A stretch of DNA of 64,000 nt from Lepidonotus clava. Taxonomy: Eukaryota; Annelida; Polychaeta; Phyllodocida; Polynoidae. Position numbers and translations under genes: made by a program. The stretch lies in NCBI GenBank assembly GCA_936440205.1, contig OW387149.1, positions 5,538,114-5,602,113 on the forward strand, read 5' to 3'. Shown here one piece after another: positions 1 through 11,563 of the stretch; within the stretch, counting starts at the first letter, position 1, and every line of letters starts with the position of its first letter. The notes beneath the pieces are model-generated. The model worked only from the letters and a program-made list of their open reading frames with translations. It was not told the DNA's origin and ran no database searches.

Positions 1-130
1 CGCCCCCTGCCCTGAGGGGGACATAAATCACGGGTAAGAGACCTTCTGCTGCCTGCCCCCCCCCTACCCCCTCCCCACGTGATGGATGCAGGAATAATTG
101 GTCCTACAGACAATGGGCCGCCGAGAGGAG

Positions 131-250
131 CGCCCTCTACGGCCACCGCAGGTACCACACCCAGCCTGCGCATCTTGGGTCAGGGAGGACGCTCCAGAGA
201 TAGATACCTCAGGGAGAGATACCTCAGGGACAGACATCTCAGAGAGATAC
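131..250. repeat. Short degenerate tandem repeat with a CTCF-like core
   Basis: At about 190-250 the motif GAGATACCTCAGGGA recurs three to four times with a period near 18 bases. Just before it (about 131-146, minus strand) lies GTAGAGGGCGC, which agrees with most of the CTCF core AGRKGGCR. The small open frames on both strands here are short and resemble no protein I know. Nothing else is seen in the first 500 bases. Confidence 0.45.
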
Positions 251-499
251 ATCCCATGAATAGAAAGCTCCTCGTGTTTGTTACTGTGCCACTCTCATGG
301 CATTTTCACATTCGACAATGTATACATGTATGCATTAGTTAGAGATGTGTCAGTGTTATTCATCAAAAAGGTACCCTTCATACTATTTCAGGCTTAAATC
401 GGTCAGCAGAGCAGGTTGAACTATGACTTCAGGTTAAATGTCCATTATAGTTAGGGTATCGTTTAAGTCGTGTGTTTGCCCAGACTGCGTGTCCAATAC

Positions 500-960
500 A
501 TAATATAGTTCCGTATTATGAAAAGACATAACACTCACATGAAAAGATGTTGTTTATTAATATCCAGTGTGAATGTGTACTCATGACAAGATCTCTCGAT
601 GACAATGACCAATCCAAAGGGTAGGATCCACTCAACCACACTCTGCAAATATTCCAGCCAACTATTCAATCTATCAGCTTCTATTCCAACTCCAGGAACA
701 AGCTTCTAGTACCGACCTTTCCAGGATGATAAACCAACTACAGTTAACAGTGCTCTGGTCTAGTGCTGCACACACAGCACCTTATATATGGATGTGATAA
801 CATCAACACCTGACTCCTCCCTTCTACTATTTGCCTTTGACAAAGAGAAATTACTTTAGCCCTGACTCTCAGTGTAACCATTAGAATGGCTTAACTTAAG
901 TATGGACTGACCATCCGCGTCAGTACAAGGTCTGGATTTAAAAACTCTGTAAATCTGAAA
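500..960 (-). promoter_or_regulatory. TATA box and polyadenylation-signal pair, LTR-like, minus strand
   Basis: Read on the minus strand there is TATATAAG at 781-788 and, about 220 bases downstream, AATAAA at 553-558. The pair resembles the promoter and poly(A) signal inside a solo LTR, but no second copy, terminal TG/CA pair or target duplication could be identified. An isolated chance pair is equally possible. Confidence 0.2.
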
Positions 961-1406
961 TCATAGTGACATTACATAAAATTTCGGGTTTGTGTGACAG
1001 CTGTTGATTCAGTGGCAAACTAATGGGGCATGGGGTTGTCCCTTTCAGCTTCTACCCCCATTATAACTCTGGTACGGTGGTGGGTAGAGGGGCATAGGGC
1101 AGTGGCTACTCTGGTAAAACAGTAGGGCCTTGGAATGTAGGTACTTTGGTACAGTTGGGTACATGGGCAGTGAAACCTAGATACGCGGGTACTCGGGATC
1201 AGGTATTGATGTCCTACAGACCTATCAGCTCTCAGCCAGCCGTGGCCCGCCGCACCGACTCTAATTGAATACAAAAAGTGAGCCCCCAACAGCTGCAACA
1301 CCAGACGTTTTTCTTGTAAATCAATATCAAAGCGCAAGTCCTGTAATAAAAACTCTTGATGGCATTTCCGTGAACCAGTAAATGTGCTACAACGCTGGCA
1401 TCATGG

Positions 1407-1819
1407 TGTGAACATGGGGTTTTGTGTGTAATAATGAAGAGAAGACTTGAAGGTAGGAGGTTGTAGTTGATGTTGAATATATTTCTCTACAGACTCAGGA
1501 GTGTGGCCTAAAGGCCTGTTGCTGCTTAGTTGTTTACATGTTGACTCTTCTGCTGCTGGACCCAGAGTGCCCCTTACAGCATACCTGCACCTCCCACCTG
1601 ACCTCTGGTCAGTGACCTAATTACAACTGGCCAATGAGGGCAGGGGGAGTGCTAACTACCTAATTACCATAAACTCTATGATCTAGTATGTACATATTTG
1701 ACATATAATTTGATTATTATTTAGGAAATTATGATGATAATATAATTCATATAATACATTAGGTGAATACTTGTAATTCTTAGAAGGAGGATATGCCATG
1801 CCTAAACTTAGGTATGACA
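1407..1819 (-). repeat. LTR, downstream copy relative to the element
   Basis: It matches 5865-6280. From about 1531 to 1819 the two copies are identical by eye, whereas 1407-1530 differs at roughly twenty positions. The LTR contains the short inverted repeat CTGACCTCTGGTCAG near 1598-1612 and an AT-rich half in which a minus-strand promoter could lie. Confidence 0.85.
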
Positions 1820-1824
1820 TAATG

Positions 1825-1836
1825 CCCCCCTTCCCT
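1825..1836 (-). other. Polypurine tract
   Basis: The minus strand reads AGGGAAGGGGGG, five bases before the LTR start TGTCATACC. Position and composition are as expected for the plus-strand primer of reverse transcription, and this independently supports a minus-strand element. Confidence 0.65.
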
Positions 1837-4800
1837 GATAAAAATTTGGCTCCGCACAAATAAAATTAGTTTTTCTGAATTTCTAATAATATATATTTTA
1901 GGAAAAATAGAGTTTATGATATTATTTTCTTTCATGTGTGCACCTGGAATGTATTTTGTATTTTAAACAATAATAGCGATCTTCTAAATGATATCAATTA
2001 TATAATGATAGCATTAAATTATGGAATACAATGATAGCTTTAACTTTTATTGGCTTATCTAGTCTTTTCTAATTTAGATTTTAATTTATATAAACCAAGT
2101 CGCATGAGACAAGGTTATAAATTCTAATACAATATGTTTCACCTAACCTTAAAGGAAAAGGCTATTGATGAAGATTGTATAGATTATGATAGTGTTAGTT
2201 TCCCTAGCTGATTTTCCTGTCTATGTCTCTGAAAAAGAAGTCCTTAATTCTAGCTGAAAATTGAAAATGGAGAATTAAACATAAAGTATGCATTACATGG
2301 GTTAGTTTCATGCAGTGAAATTATTAGAAAGGTAATATTGTCTATTGTTCTTGTTGTTGTCCATTTTGAAGTGATAGTAGTTGAGGCATTGATATTGCAT
2401 TTGGATTCTGTTGATTGTTTATCGTAAAGATATTTAGATAATTTTTATGAGTTCAATTGATTGTTCATTGTTCTTGGGGCGAGTTTAATTTCGCTCCTAT
2501 GTCCAACGATGAGGTTGACTTGAATTTTCTAGGCTTGGCCTGTTGGTTGTCTATTGTAGGTTGTCTAGAGGCCTTTTGTAGTTATGTAGTTTTGATGTTG
2601 GGGCAGCTGGGGAGGGATGAGGCATCTGTCACAGCATCTACCGTCTGTCTGAAACTCAATTTAGAAAATCTTTTAGGGCAGAATGTTCAAATGTTTTTAA
2701 TGTTCAGTTGAAAGTACATTTCATTTCATATCATCTCATTTTCTTGTAAATCATTATTCCAACTTCAAGATTTTGTTGTCATTAGTTTCGTGAGTTTTGA
2801 AAAATTTAAATCATGATCTGTTAATTGTCAAGTTGTCAAAATAATGATATGAGGGGTGAAACATGCCTTAACAAATCTGGCAAGTATATCCAGGCAGCAA
2901 TACCATAAATGATATTACGCAACTTAAATCCAGTTGTAAGACATGCCTTATGGACCGGCTGAAATCCATTTAATTTGGTTAATCAGCATTTTGTTTCGGG
3001 ACTTTTTGTGGACTGAAATCCTTTCCTATGGTTAATCAGTCTGTTTGGGAATGATTTGATTTGTATGAAGTGTTGACGTTTAGACTTTATATACATTAAT
3101 TCATGCAAAATTTACCCTCACATTTTACCCCTCTGAAAAACAGGCTCTATCACCATAAATGGTGCAGGCAACAGAGGGAACATATAGGTAGCATAAGCAA
3201 TGGATTAATTAACAGATCATTTGGTATATGATTTGAATAATGCAAAGATAATGAAAAAGCAGGTAATTGTGTGCAATCGTTCTCCGTCTCTCAAAGCCTT
3301 TAATGTAACTTTATTGAGTAGTGACTCAAAAGCCGTTCTCCGTCCCTCAAAAGTGACACATAAATATGACTTATCATGTAGTGATATATAACACAAACCA
3401 TACCTTAACTCATCAAATGCAAACATTCAGATCATATATAGAGTTGACAATGTTTTTGTTTTGTTAAATTTGAATTTGTTTCAATTAATTTGTAATTTCA
3501 CATTGTCATTGTGAGTGTAATAAAATACATTTCTGAGATTGAAGATTGAATGAGATCCATAGATGAAATTTAGAACTATGAATAAGTTTGAATGAACCAC
3601 CATTATTAAATTTAAAAGTTAATGCCTTAAGTAATTTGATAATTCAATTTAGAGACAGGTAGAGTAGGGCTAACGACAGTTGTGTGAAGATTTGAAAACC
3701 GATTTTTGAGCGTGTAATTGCACAATGGGCCTATGTATATCTCATGAACGGACAATTAAACTTGGGCTTGAGAATAATTGCACATTATTGAATGAGTATG
3801 TTTTGTTGGATAACTTTGGAAGTAGTGGTTGGATTTTAGTTCCGTTTGCATTATTTTTGAGTCAGCAGAAACGTTTGTATCAGACATGCAGATGAAGTAC
3901 TGCATGGCATAACCTATATGCAAAATGCGATAAATGTAGCAGAGATGAATTATCAGATTGATAATTAAAACAAGAAATCCGAATGTTATGGATAATATAT
4001 ATCTGGAACAGTATGACGGGGCGATAGTGACAATTAGTATATTACTGCTCGAGTTGCAGTCCGGTTTTGGGACACTAAGGTCAGGCTAAAAGTGGCCGTT
4101 GCTTTGTTTCTTTGATTGTAGAGGGTCGTAGATGGGTAGGGGGGGGGGGGGGCGTTTAGGGGATTGACCGGTCTGTTGGAAGTTAGATAGGGCCGTCTGG
4201 CTTGTGGCATATAGTTGGATTAGTGCATTACTGCTTGTTGTAAGAGCAGTTATTGATAGGGCCGGGGCTGTGTGAAATAGCCGTTGGTAGGTTTGTTAGT
4301 AGAGGGTCGGGGCTTGGGTGTAAAATAGCTGTTGGGTAGTTTCTTTGATTGTGTGAAGGGGATATAAGGGTGGGGGCTTTGTTTCTGAATGCCGACGGTT
4401 AGATAGGGGTCTGCACTACAATGTCCGTTGTGGTTGGTCTTTTAATGCCCAGACAGTGCAATTAAATAAAAACGCAGGAAAATAGTCGTAATTAGGGTCT
4501 TGAAAAGAATGTCAGTGCTAATATGTCGCTTGTAAACGTAGACAGACATTATACAAGTGTACATGTAAAACGGTTTGATATCTGACTTCTTTTTTTTTTC
4601 CCATGTAACCTGGTAACTTATTCTTTTCATTTGCGTTTTGATGTGATTTTACAGAAATCTTAAATGGGTAGTAAGTTGCCGCAAGTGGATATACAGAGTG
4701 ATCAGGTCTATATTCCTCAGTCACAGAGATTTGATCAGGTCTTTGCAACTGTATGCTTCACAAACTACATATTTATTAATAAGCAAATTTGCGTGTAATA

Positions 4801-5681
4801 TACAGATATTTTCTCAAAATCAAAAATGGAATATTTTGATATCTGTATTCAAGATATGAACATGTAATTTGTATTAAAATGAAGGGGGAGGTCATGAGCT
4901 ACGTGGTTTGTACAATGTTCGTGGTGAAAGCTGCGCCTATAGTGGACGTATTTCCGCATTATGTACCTGCTACTTTCTGCAGATATTTCCAAAAGTAATC
5001 ATAATTCTTAAAATCTTAATGATTTTGGTTCTACTACTGCTAGAAATTTTAATTTGCAAAGATTAATGCTTTGACATTACATATAAAAACTGGTTCAAAA
5101 CGGACGTGGCTAGAGGTTTGTTTTGATAAGGCCAACGGTTAGATAGGATGTCTGGTTAATTGGCTGGGCGTAAGCCAAAATGTGGCGGGGATACAGGTGC
5201 CGTTTCCTTTTTCTTTTTTTTTTCACACTTGTTTGCACGGGTATTGCTGAAAGCTTCGAAACAGTTGCAGGAACAAGCTCAGGTTCAATTAGAGACATGC
5301 AATTTTTACTGAAAGATACGGAATTTCGAGGGGCACATGGGAAAGGTCTCAGAAGATGAAAATCTTGTAGTTATGAAAGCTTAAATCGTGGCTGTTTCCT
5401 TGGGAGGTTTGCAATAATTTTCCACGTTGTTTCCGCTCTAATTTCCACATATTTTTCTGAAATATTTCAAAATGATTATTGGGAAATAATTCCTCCTGGA
5501 AATTAAATAGAAACTTGCGTGATATGCATTAAAATGAAGGCAAGGGTGTTAGCCACGCGATAATAGGCCTTAGAACAAAGAATCCATGGCCGCAAGGGTG
5601 TAGGTTGCAGCCTTTCCTGGTGCCGACTTTTTCTGAAATAAAAGGAAGTTTCAACAGTTAATCATTTGAAAACAAATACTC
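1837..5681. other. Non-coding interior of the LTR element with diverged internal repeats
   Basis: AT-rich sequence without a recognisable gene. Around 4081-4440 and 5105-5170 short phrases such as ACGGTTAGATAGG, GAGGGTCG and TTTCTTTGATTGT recur. The stretches at about 4860-5000 and 5510-5670 share ATTAAAATGAAGG and similar following text, so they are probably old duplications. A run of 16 G lies at about 4139-4154. Confidence 0.5.
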
Positions 5682-5846
5682 TCACCGGATTTGTAGAGCT
5701 TGTGATGTCTTGTAGGTTTGTAGGTTTTTCTCCTGGACTGCAGGTGTTGTAGAGGGGAGTCTCCTTCTTGTCTTTTTCTTCATGTTGTGGGGAGTTGCTA
5801 GCTTGGTTTTGGGTAGAGTTTTGCTTGGCAATGTAGAGGTAGGGTA

Positions 5847-5863
5847 CCCGAGTTCTGTCACCA
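5847..5863 (-). other. Primer-binding-site-like sequence
   Basis: On the minus strand this reads TGGTGACAGAACTCGGG, starting one base after the LTR end CTCACA. A TGG start directly after the LTR is the expected complement of a tRNA 3-prime CCA end. The particular tRNA is not identified. A 60-codon basic open frame (5682-5864, minus) has its ATG overlapping this site; it matches nothing I know. Confidence 0.65.
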
Positions 5864-5864
5864 T

Positions 5865-6280
5865 TGTGAGACTTAGGGTTTTGTTGGTATAAATGAAGAG
5901 AAGACTTGAAGGCAGGAGATGTTGTTGATGTTAAATATGTATTTCTCTACAGTCTCAGGAGTGTAGGCCAAAAGGCCTATTGCTGCTTAGTGGTTTACAT
6001 GTTGACTCTTCTGCTGCTGGACCCAGAGTGCCCCTTACAGCATACCTGCACCTCCCACCTGACCTCTGGTCAGTGACCTAATTACAACTGGCCAATGAGG
6101 GCAGGGGGAGTGCTAACTACCTAATTACCATAAACTCTATGATCTAGTATGTACATATTTGACATATAATTTGATTATTATTTAGGAAATTATGATGATA
6201 ATATAATTCATATAATACATTAGGTGAATACTTGTAATTCTTAGAAGGAGGATATGCCATGCCTAAACTTAGGTATGACA
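5865..6280 (-). repeat. LTR, upstream copy relative to the element
   Basis: It matches 1407-1819. It ends on the plus strand in TATGACA followed by ATGG, the right target duplication. The divergence from its partner is confined to 5865-5990. Confidence 0.85.
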
Positions 6281-6829
6281 ATGGCTTGGCAACACCTCGT
6301 TTGGCTTTGAACACTCCCGAGAGACGTTACAACAAAGAAACACAAATGTAATTTTATTGACTTTATCCCCAGTCGCCCTCAATATAACGTCACCTTCGCG
6401 TTGACCATTAAACTCACCATATAACTACTGGCTGTTTTCCTCTCGTAAATGAATATTGATATCTATGAGCTGCCAAGCATCAGATCTTTGTCATCATAAT
6501 ATTTATTCATTTGATTCGATTGGATGCGACCTGAGTCTGAAATGTTTTGCATTTAGAAGATTTATGTCCACGTGTGTGTGTCTGGTACTCTTTATGCTGC
6601 GGGGAGAAGGAAGTTGTGTCCGAGCCCCACTTTGGGGTGTTCTGACCACTGGGGGCTACCCGTGATGCGGGGGGGGGGGGCGGGCGGGGGGGGGGGGGGG
6701 TCGCTGAGAGCACGGCCCCCACTCACAAAGACCCGGCCTACCCCCTGCCATGTGGCCCCGTTCTCTGGCCGTCCTTTTCATGCCAACGTCAAATAGAGGA
6801 GCGTCCGTGTGACCCCTGACCCGGCGTCT

Positions 6830-6920
6830 CAGGTAGGGGGCGCTGGCCGGGGCCCGTGGGGCGGTGAGTGAGGACCCCGTACGCCCCACCCGCCGTAAAT
6901 AAGGCGCCCCCTGTCGGCCA
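6830..6920. promoter_or_regulatory. Two CTCF-like cores facing each other in a GC-rich stretch
   Basis: GGTAGGGGGCGC (plus, about 6832-6845) and, on the minus strand, GACAGGGGGCGCC (about 6902-6914) each fit about 12 of 14 positions of the vertebrate consensus CCASYAGRKGGCRS. They lie about 70 bases apart in convergent orientation. The surrounding 6600-7060 is GC-rich with poly(G), and its overlapping open frames on both strands look like composition artefacts. Confidence 0.35.
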
Positions 6921-7189
6921 CCCTCTCCAGGGGGTCGAGGCTACCTGGGGTGAGGGCCGCCACGACCAGGAGTGGGCGAGGGGAGGGGGAGAGAACAGCT
7001 CCACGGGGATCACCGCAATGGACACCATGGTCGGAATTTCACTTTCAGATCGGTTGTAAAAGGTCGGTGACCCTGGTAGTGACCCCAGTACCTGGTGGTG
7101 ACTTAACAACCACACAAAACACCGGACATTGGTTGCTCTCGTTTTGCATGAACACAATTCCTTTTCTTCCTATTACGCCTGATCCCTAT

Positions 7190-7470
7190 ACAACTCACCA
7201 TATACTACTTACAGTCCTATATATGACTTGCTGCCTGAGGTCGATATACTACTTACTGTCTTAGGTCTATATGTATTACTTACTTCCTTAGGTCCATATA
7301 CTACTAACTACCTTAGTTCCATATACTACTTACTACCTTAGGGTCCATACACTGCTTACTACCTTAAGGCCATACACTACTTACTTCCTTATGATTCTAT
7401 AATACTAACTGCCTTAGGTCCATAAACTACTTACTACTTTGGGCTCCATATACTACTTCCTACCTGAGGG
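7190..7470. repeat. Degenerate tandem repeat, about 25-31-bp unit
   Basis: About ten imperfect copies of a unit built on CCATATACTACTTACTACC followed by TTAGG. Copies differ by substitutions and small indels, so the array is old. No coding capacity. Confidence 0.8.
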
Positions 7471-7607
7471 TGCAGGTCAGGCTGGGCGGGCAGGGCGGCC
7501 TGAGTGGTCGTCTACGGGTGTTTAACGACGGCTCACCGTCTATTGCCCGTCAATGACCGTGTAACCAGGGCTCACCCCTCAATGGGCACGTCATGGATAC
7601 TCCCTAA

Positions 7608-7708
7608 GCCCCCCGCCACGTTACGGCGGCCCTTTTCACGCCTTGCGTTACGTTACGTCGGCCCCTTTCACGCCTTGCGTTACGTTACGGCGGCCCTTTT
7701 CACGGCTC
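7608..7708. repeat. Tandem repeat, about 33-bp unit, three copies
   Basis: The unit contains CGTTACGGCGGCCC followed by TTTTCACGCC. It is CpG-rich with several TACG/ACGT steps. Confidence 0.75.
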
Positions 7709-7911
7709 ACGTGACTGCCTTAAAGCAGGTTCCCCACAGACAGGTGCGCTGGTGCCGGCGTTAAGTCGGCTAATCCCCGCGATAAGTCGGGCACCAGCTC
7801 CTGGTAGTATCCATGACGCCCCCCTCCCTCCCCCCAATCACTCCCCCCACACACGTACACTCCCCCTCCCGTACGGAGTTTCCTCCCCCACCTGTTCGCC
7901 TTTACCCTACC

Positions 7912-8062
7912 CAGTGGCAGATTTAGAGGGGGGGACGCGGGGGCGTGCACCCCCTCCTTTTTTGGCCAAATTTAAATTTCTTTAATTCTTAAAAACATTG
8001 GGGGTGCGCCGCCCTTTCTACTAGCGCGCCCCCACCCTTTTAAATTGCTGGATCCGCCACTG
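7912..8062. mobile_element. hAT-like MITE (CAGTGGCRGAT ends)
   Basis: The left end CAGTGGCAGATTTA and the inverse of the right end CAGTGGCGGATCC form short imperfect terminal inverted repeats around a 151-bp non-coding body with two GC-rich arms and an AT-rich centre. The CAGTGGCG-type end is typical of hAT-superfamily non-autonomous elements. No exact 8-bp target duplication could be seen. Confidence 0.65.
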
Positions 8063-8479
8063 ACTACCTTCCTTACTAATTCACCCTACCACGGATAGTG
8101 GTAGTTTTCCTGGGCTTTTCCTGCCGACTTTCCTAGATCAGGGTGCATGATGGGAAAAATGTTGACCACAAGGCTTGAGTATAGACATTTTCATTAATCA
8201 TGACATTATTTATGGTTTAACATCATGGAAAAATGTCGTTGACTAATTTTTATTATAAACCAGTATGTGCTTACTATTTTCTAAGTTGGCTTGAAAATTA
8301 ATTAATTATGGATAGACATATAGCAATTTGTTGTATATTTGTATAGATTTCCACGTGATTTTGTCGAGAAAATTAGGCTAAATTAAACTGCAGGTGCCTA
8401 AAATACTGAAAATCAGCTGTCCGTGTTAGGGAGAACTCCCGGCGTCCTCCTCCCGTCCCCAGCGTGCCGTACCGCGCGC

Positions 8480-8530
8480 CATTGGTTCTGATGTAGGTGT
8501 GACGTAAGTGTGACGTAAGTGTGACGTAAG
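8480..8530 (+). promoter_or_regulatory. Triple CRE/ATF site with inverted CCAAT box
   Basis: TGACGTAA occurs at 8500-8507, 8511-8518 and 8522-8529, exactly 11 bases apart, so all three sit on about the same helix face. An inverted CCAAT box (ATTGG, 8480-8484) lies 15 bases upstream. The area 8420-8660 is CpG-rich. This could be a promoter or simply an 11-bp microrepeat. Confidence 0.4.
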
Positions 8531-8976
8531 CGAGTTTGCGGGCCCAATCCGGCGCCGTCTCCCGCGTCAACAGCGGCGTCAATTGGCGACAATCGTCAAA
8601 AAGGTGACGGGCGGCCCGATAGGGGTGGTGTAAACAGGGGCCGGGAGGGGGCGCATCGACCTGTTTGCGGCCACTTAGCCGGCGTCCCCCCCCCTCCCCT
8701 CCAACCCCTCCCCTCCACCCACCCACCCACCCACCCACTCCTACAACCCCCTCACCCAACACCTACCACCCCCGTGCACCCATCAACCCATATGAGGACC
8801 AGCTCGTTCACCCATTGTCTTTTGACAGCTTAGAGTGTCTGTCCTGCCCTGTCTCTCGGAGTTTATTTGACTACAACGTGTACTCCAATTGACTTTATCA
8901 CAGTCTGATGAAGTGAGTTCTTCACGGTGTGAGGGTGAGTTGGTGATAGGTGGAGGGGGTGAAGTCCTGGTTTGGG

Positions 8977-9245
8977 AGTGAGTGAGTGATGGATGTTTTA
9001 TGCCATATACTGGCAGCCAGGGTCATTTTCATGGCAACAACAAGTTGGGACAGATTCTGACTTTTCAGACACATGTTTTGACTTGGACAATCTTTGTGAT
9101 GTATCTAATGAGATGAGGGTGACAGGGCAGGCAAACAGCAGGGGATCAAAACCTGAAAATCATTTTCGCTGTACCTCATCACTTAGTGAAGCCAGACACC
9201 AACCGTGAATTGAACCCAAAGAACCACTTTGTCAGTGCTGGGTCC
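8977..9245 (-). mobile_element. tRNA-derived SINE-like repeat
   Basis: The left end GTGAGTGAGTGATGGATG and the text GGCAACAACAAG resemble repeats I remember from molluscan genomes. On the minus strand, near 9205-9222, GGTTCAATTCACGG fits an RNA polymerase III B box (GGTTCRANNC). The A box is not clear. No poly(A) is seen. Confidence 0.45.
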
Positions 9246-10072
9246 CCCCCCCTATTGTCGCCTTATACAATCAGCAGGGGCTACAGGGGGCCATATTCTT
9301 CCCAGGAGCAGAAGCACCACCCTGGTACCCCTGGGCTGGGTCGGGGGGGGGGGGGCTGTGGGCCTCAGACATTATGGTGTAGGCGTGAAGTGCCGACCGA
9401 GCCATCAGACATCAGTAGGCTCCCATCTGCTCGATGACAATCCTCTGAGGGGAGATTTATCCCAACCTTGTGGTAGTGATACACCAACCTGAGTAGCTCT
9501 GTACTGCGCTGAGCTACTGGCGAGTCTCAGAAATTACGACGATTCCCGATACGTGTAATAACATTATGCATCTGTAATCTAGTGACATGCGACAGTTTAA
9601 ACAAGAATAATGGCATGGCGACATTGCTGTTTCTGAAAGCCGTTAGGTGGTGTCGCTACTTCTTGAAAGAACATGAGAAAATTAATAGAGAGTTTTAGCA
9701 ACCCCAACGTGTCCCGTAATGCAAACTTAACACATCTCTTATCTCTGCTGTAATGACTAACACCAAAATATCTTTTGAGATACACTTCTTTTCTTGTGTG
9801 GTTATTTAGTAAATCATTGCCTTTCATATGTTTGGCACCAATAGTCTGTTATGAGGCTTGAAGTTTTGAGATAAGTTAACGTTCTGAAATACGTTGTGGT
9901 TGCTACCTAGCCCTCCCTCCACCTAGGGCCCCAGGAGTGCATGGCTATATAGTAGGGTCCAAAGGGAGAGAGGCAGAGGAACTTCCAGGTGTGCTATACC
10001 AGGTGGCTTCCCCCCTGCCCCCCTCCCCCCGCCGCCACACCCACCTAATCCCCCTACACCTACACTCCCCCT

Positions 10073-10155
10073 GTTGCTATGGCAACATGACCTCTATATT
10101 GACTACACCCTGAGTGGTACACGGGTGACCTTGGCCGAGTGGTGGCTGACCTTGG
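10073..10155. promoter_or_regulatory. RFX X-box plus two ERR/NR5A half-sites
   Basis: GTTGCTATGGCAAC (10073-10086) is a near-palindromic RFX X-box. TGACCTTGG follows at 10126-10134 and again at 10147-10155, 21 bases apart (two helical turns). This octamer-plus-one is the orphan nuclear receptor half-site of the ERR/NR5A type. TGACCT also overlaps the X-box end at about 10088. No adjacent exon was recognised. Confidence 0.4.
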
Positions 10156-10311
10156 GGCGGTGCTGGGTGTTCAGTGGGGTGTGATACAGGCTTATAGTGG
10201 TGGTCACTGAGGCGTGGCGGGCGGCGGGCGCTTGTACCGGCCCGGCCCGCCTCCCACCGGCCCTACGGGGCGCCATCAAACTTTAACCGACCCGCGACTG
10301 GCGCCCGGGGA

Positions 10312-10740
10312 AGGGGGTGCTTGGTTAAGAAATGGGTACCAACTGCAGTCGTACCCACGATCGGCTGTAGCTGTCAATTCCCAATTTGGCTGAAAAAAAA
10401 AAGGGGGGGGGGCTGTCAAATGATCAAACTATATATATAAATTAGGAGAGCTGTCAATGTTTGTTTATATAAAATACTAGATTTAAAGTCAAAGCAGTAG
10501 GAACCCGTGAAATGTCATCAGGTTCCTTCATGGTGGCACTTGAGCAAGTCATAACATCCTGATATCAGATCGTGACCAGGAAATATTTTGGTAAATGCTC
10601 TTTTATATGGGCTGTCTGTGGGCTTTCCGCGAAAAGGGGGGCTGTCAGAGTTGAGTGGGCTGTAAAAAAAATCCTCAAAAAGTGGGGGGCCTCTAGTTTC
10701 GCAGTTGGTATTTTTCTTCATATACTGAGTGCCCCCCCCC
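10312..10740 (+). mobile_element. Poly(G)-ended MITE, copy A
   Basis: The left end GGGGGTGCTTGG leads into AAATGGGTACCAACTGC; the right end is the inverse, TACTGAGTGCCCCCCC. The body contains repeated CTGTCAAA/GCTGTCAG phrases. It is about 80% alike by eye to the opposite-orientation copy at 30109-30506 over the first 120 bases. Short open frames here look accidental. Confidence 0.7.
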
Positions 10741-11531
10741 CTCCCCCCGCGCCTGGCGCCCCCTCCCGGCCGCCCCCCACAACAGGCGGTGTTTATTTTC
10801 CATCGTTTTCTTCCACTCGGCGGACACCCACACTGGTGCATTGTGGGCCCCCTCTCTGGGCGCAGATAATCGTGTGAAAGGACCGCTCTCACTGCCTCAT
10901 AGAGCGGGGCGGGGCGATGAATAATCCATGGTGTACTCAGGGTACACATGGGGAACCTTTTTCACGGGCTCCTACTGCTTTGATACTGACGTTCATAATT
11001 AAAAAAAAATGAAGAACTCGTTTCTGTGGGTTCCCCACACATGTGTATTTTGTGTTAAAGGTTTCAGGACCTTGTGCGACATCATTACCGTAGATAGATT
11101 ATATGTTATACCTAAATGATCAAAACGTTAGAAAAAAATCATCATGATATAGCATGAATTGCAATTATTTCTCATGAAGAAAAATGGCTCGTATTGGAAT
11201 ATGTCAAGTGTCTTTGGTATTCCGATTCCAGAATATGAAAAAAAAAACTCCTCGTGATGACTGAAATATGTACATGTATAGTTATAAAGTACGTCTGCAT
11301 AGTGACTACTCCAAAGACAGTCTGTACTGAGGACATTACGTTAACAGATTCTGTTGGTTCCCAGTGTTTCCTCTTATTTATTACCCTGACATGTAAGGAT
11401 TGATATCCAGCATTTATTTCAACATAGCTTATTGGCCCTGGCTCACTCATTGTATTATAACATCTCTACAATAAAACAGTAAGGATAGGAAGCAATGCAC
11501 TGCAAAATGTGGCCTCGGGGTATGATGAAAT

Positions 11532-11563
11532 ATGCACACTTAATTAATGGAAGGCCTCCTACT
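11532..11563. mobile_element. Fragment of the GGCCTTCCATTAAG MITE family
   Basis: Only one end, TTAATTAATGGAAGGCC, is present. It matches the terminal inverted repeats of the elements at 13465-13632 and 50203-50373. Confidence 0.45.

Larger units (their letters stand above)
1407..6280 (-). mobile_element. LTR retroelement fossil, non-autonomous (LARD-like), probably Ty3/gypsy-type
   Basis: Two direct repeats of about 413-416 bases (1407-1819 and 5865-6280) flank about 4.05 kb. The unit is bounded by the same four bases, ATGG, at 1403-1406 and 6281-6284. Read on the minus strand each LTR begins TGTCATACC and ends CTCACA. One base inside the upstream LTR is a TGG-initial primer-binding-site-like sequence (5847-5863), and a purine run (1825-1836) lies five bases from the other LTR. 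These four hallmarks fix the orientation. The 4-bp duplication fits Ty3/gypsy better than copia or BEL; the family is inferred. The interior has no open frame over 90 codons and no recognisable capsid, protease, reverse transcriptase or integrase motif. It looks structurally whole but non-coding. One part of the LTR pair is identical, which suggests a recent insertion or later conversion. Confidence 0.85.

Noticed and set aside
1837-5681. Coding remnants of gag or pol inside the LTR element
   Set aside because: No frame shows a zinc knuckle, protease, reverse transcriptase or integrase signature; frames are short and of ordinary composition.
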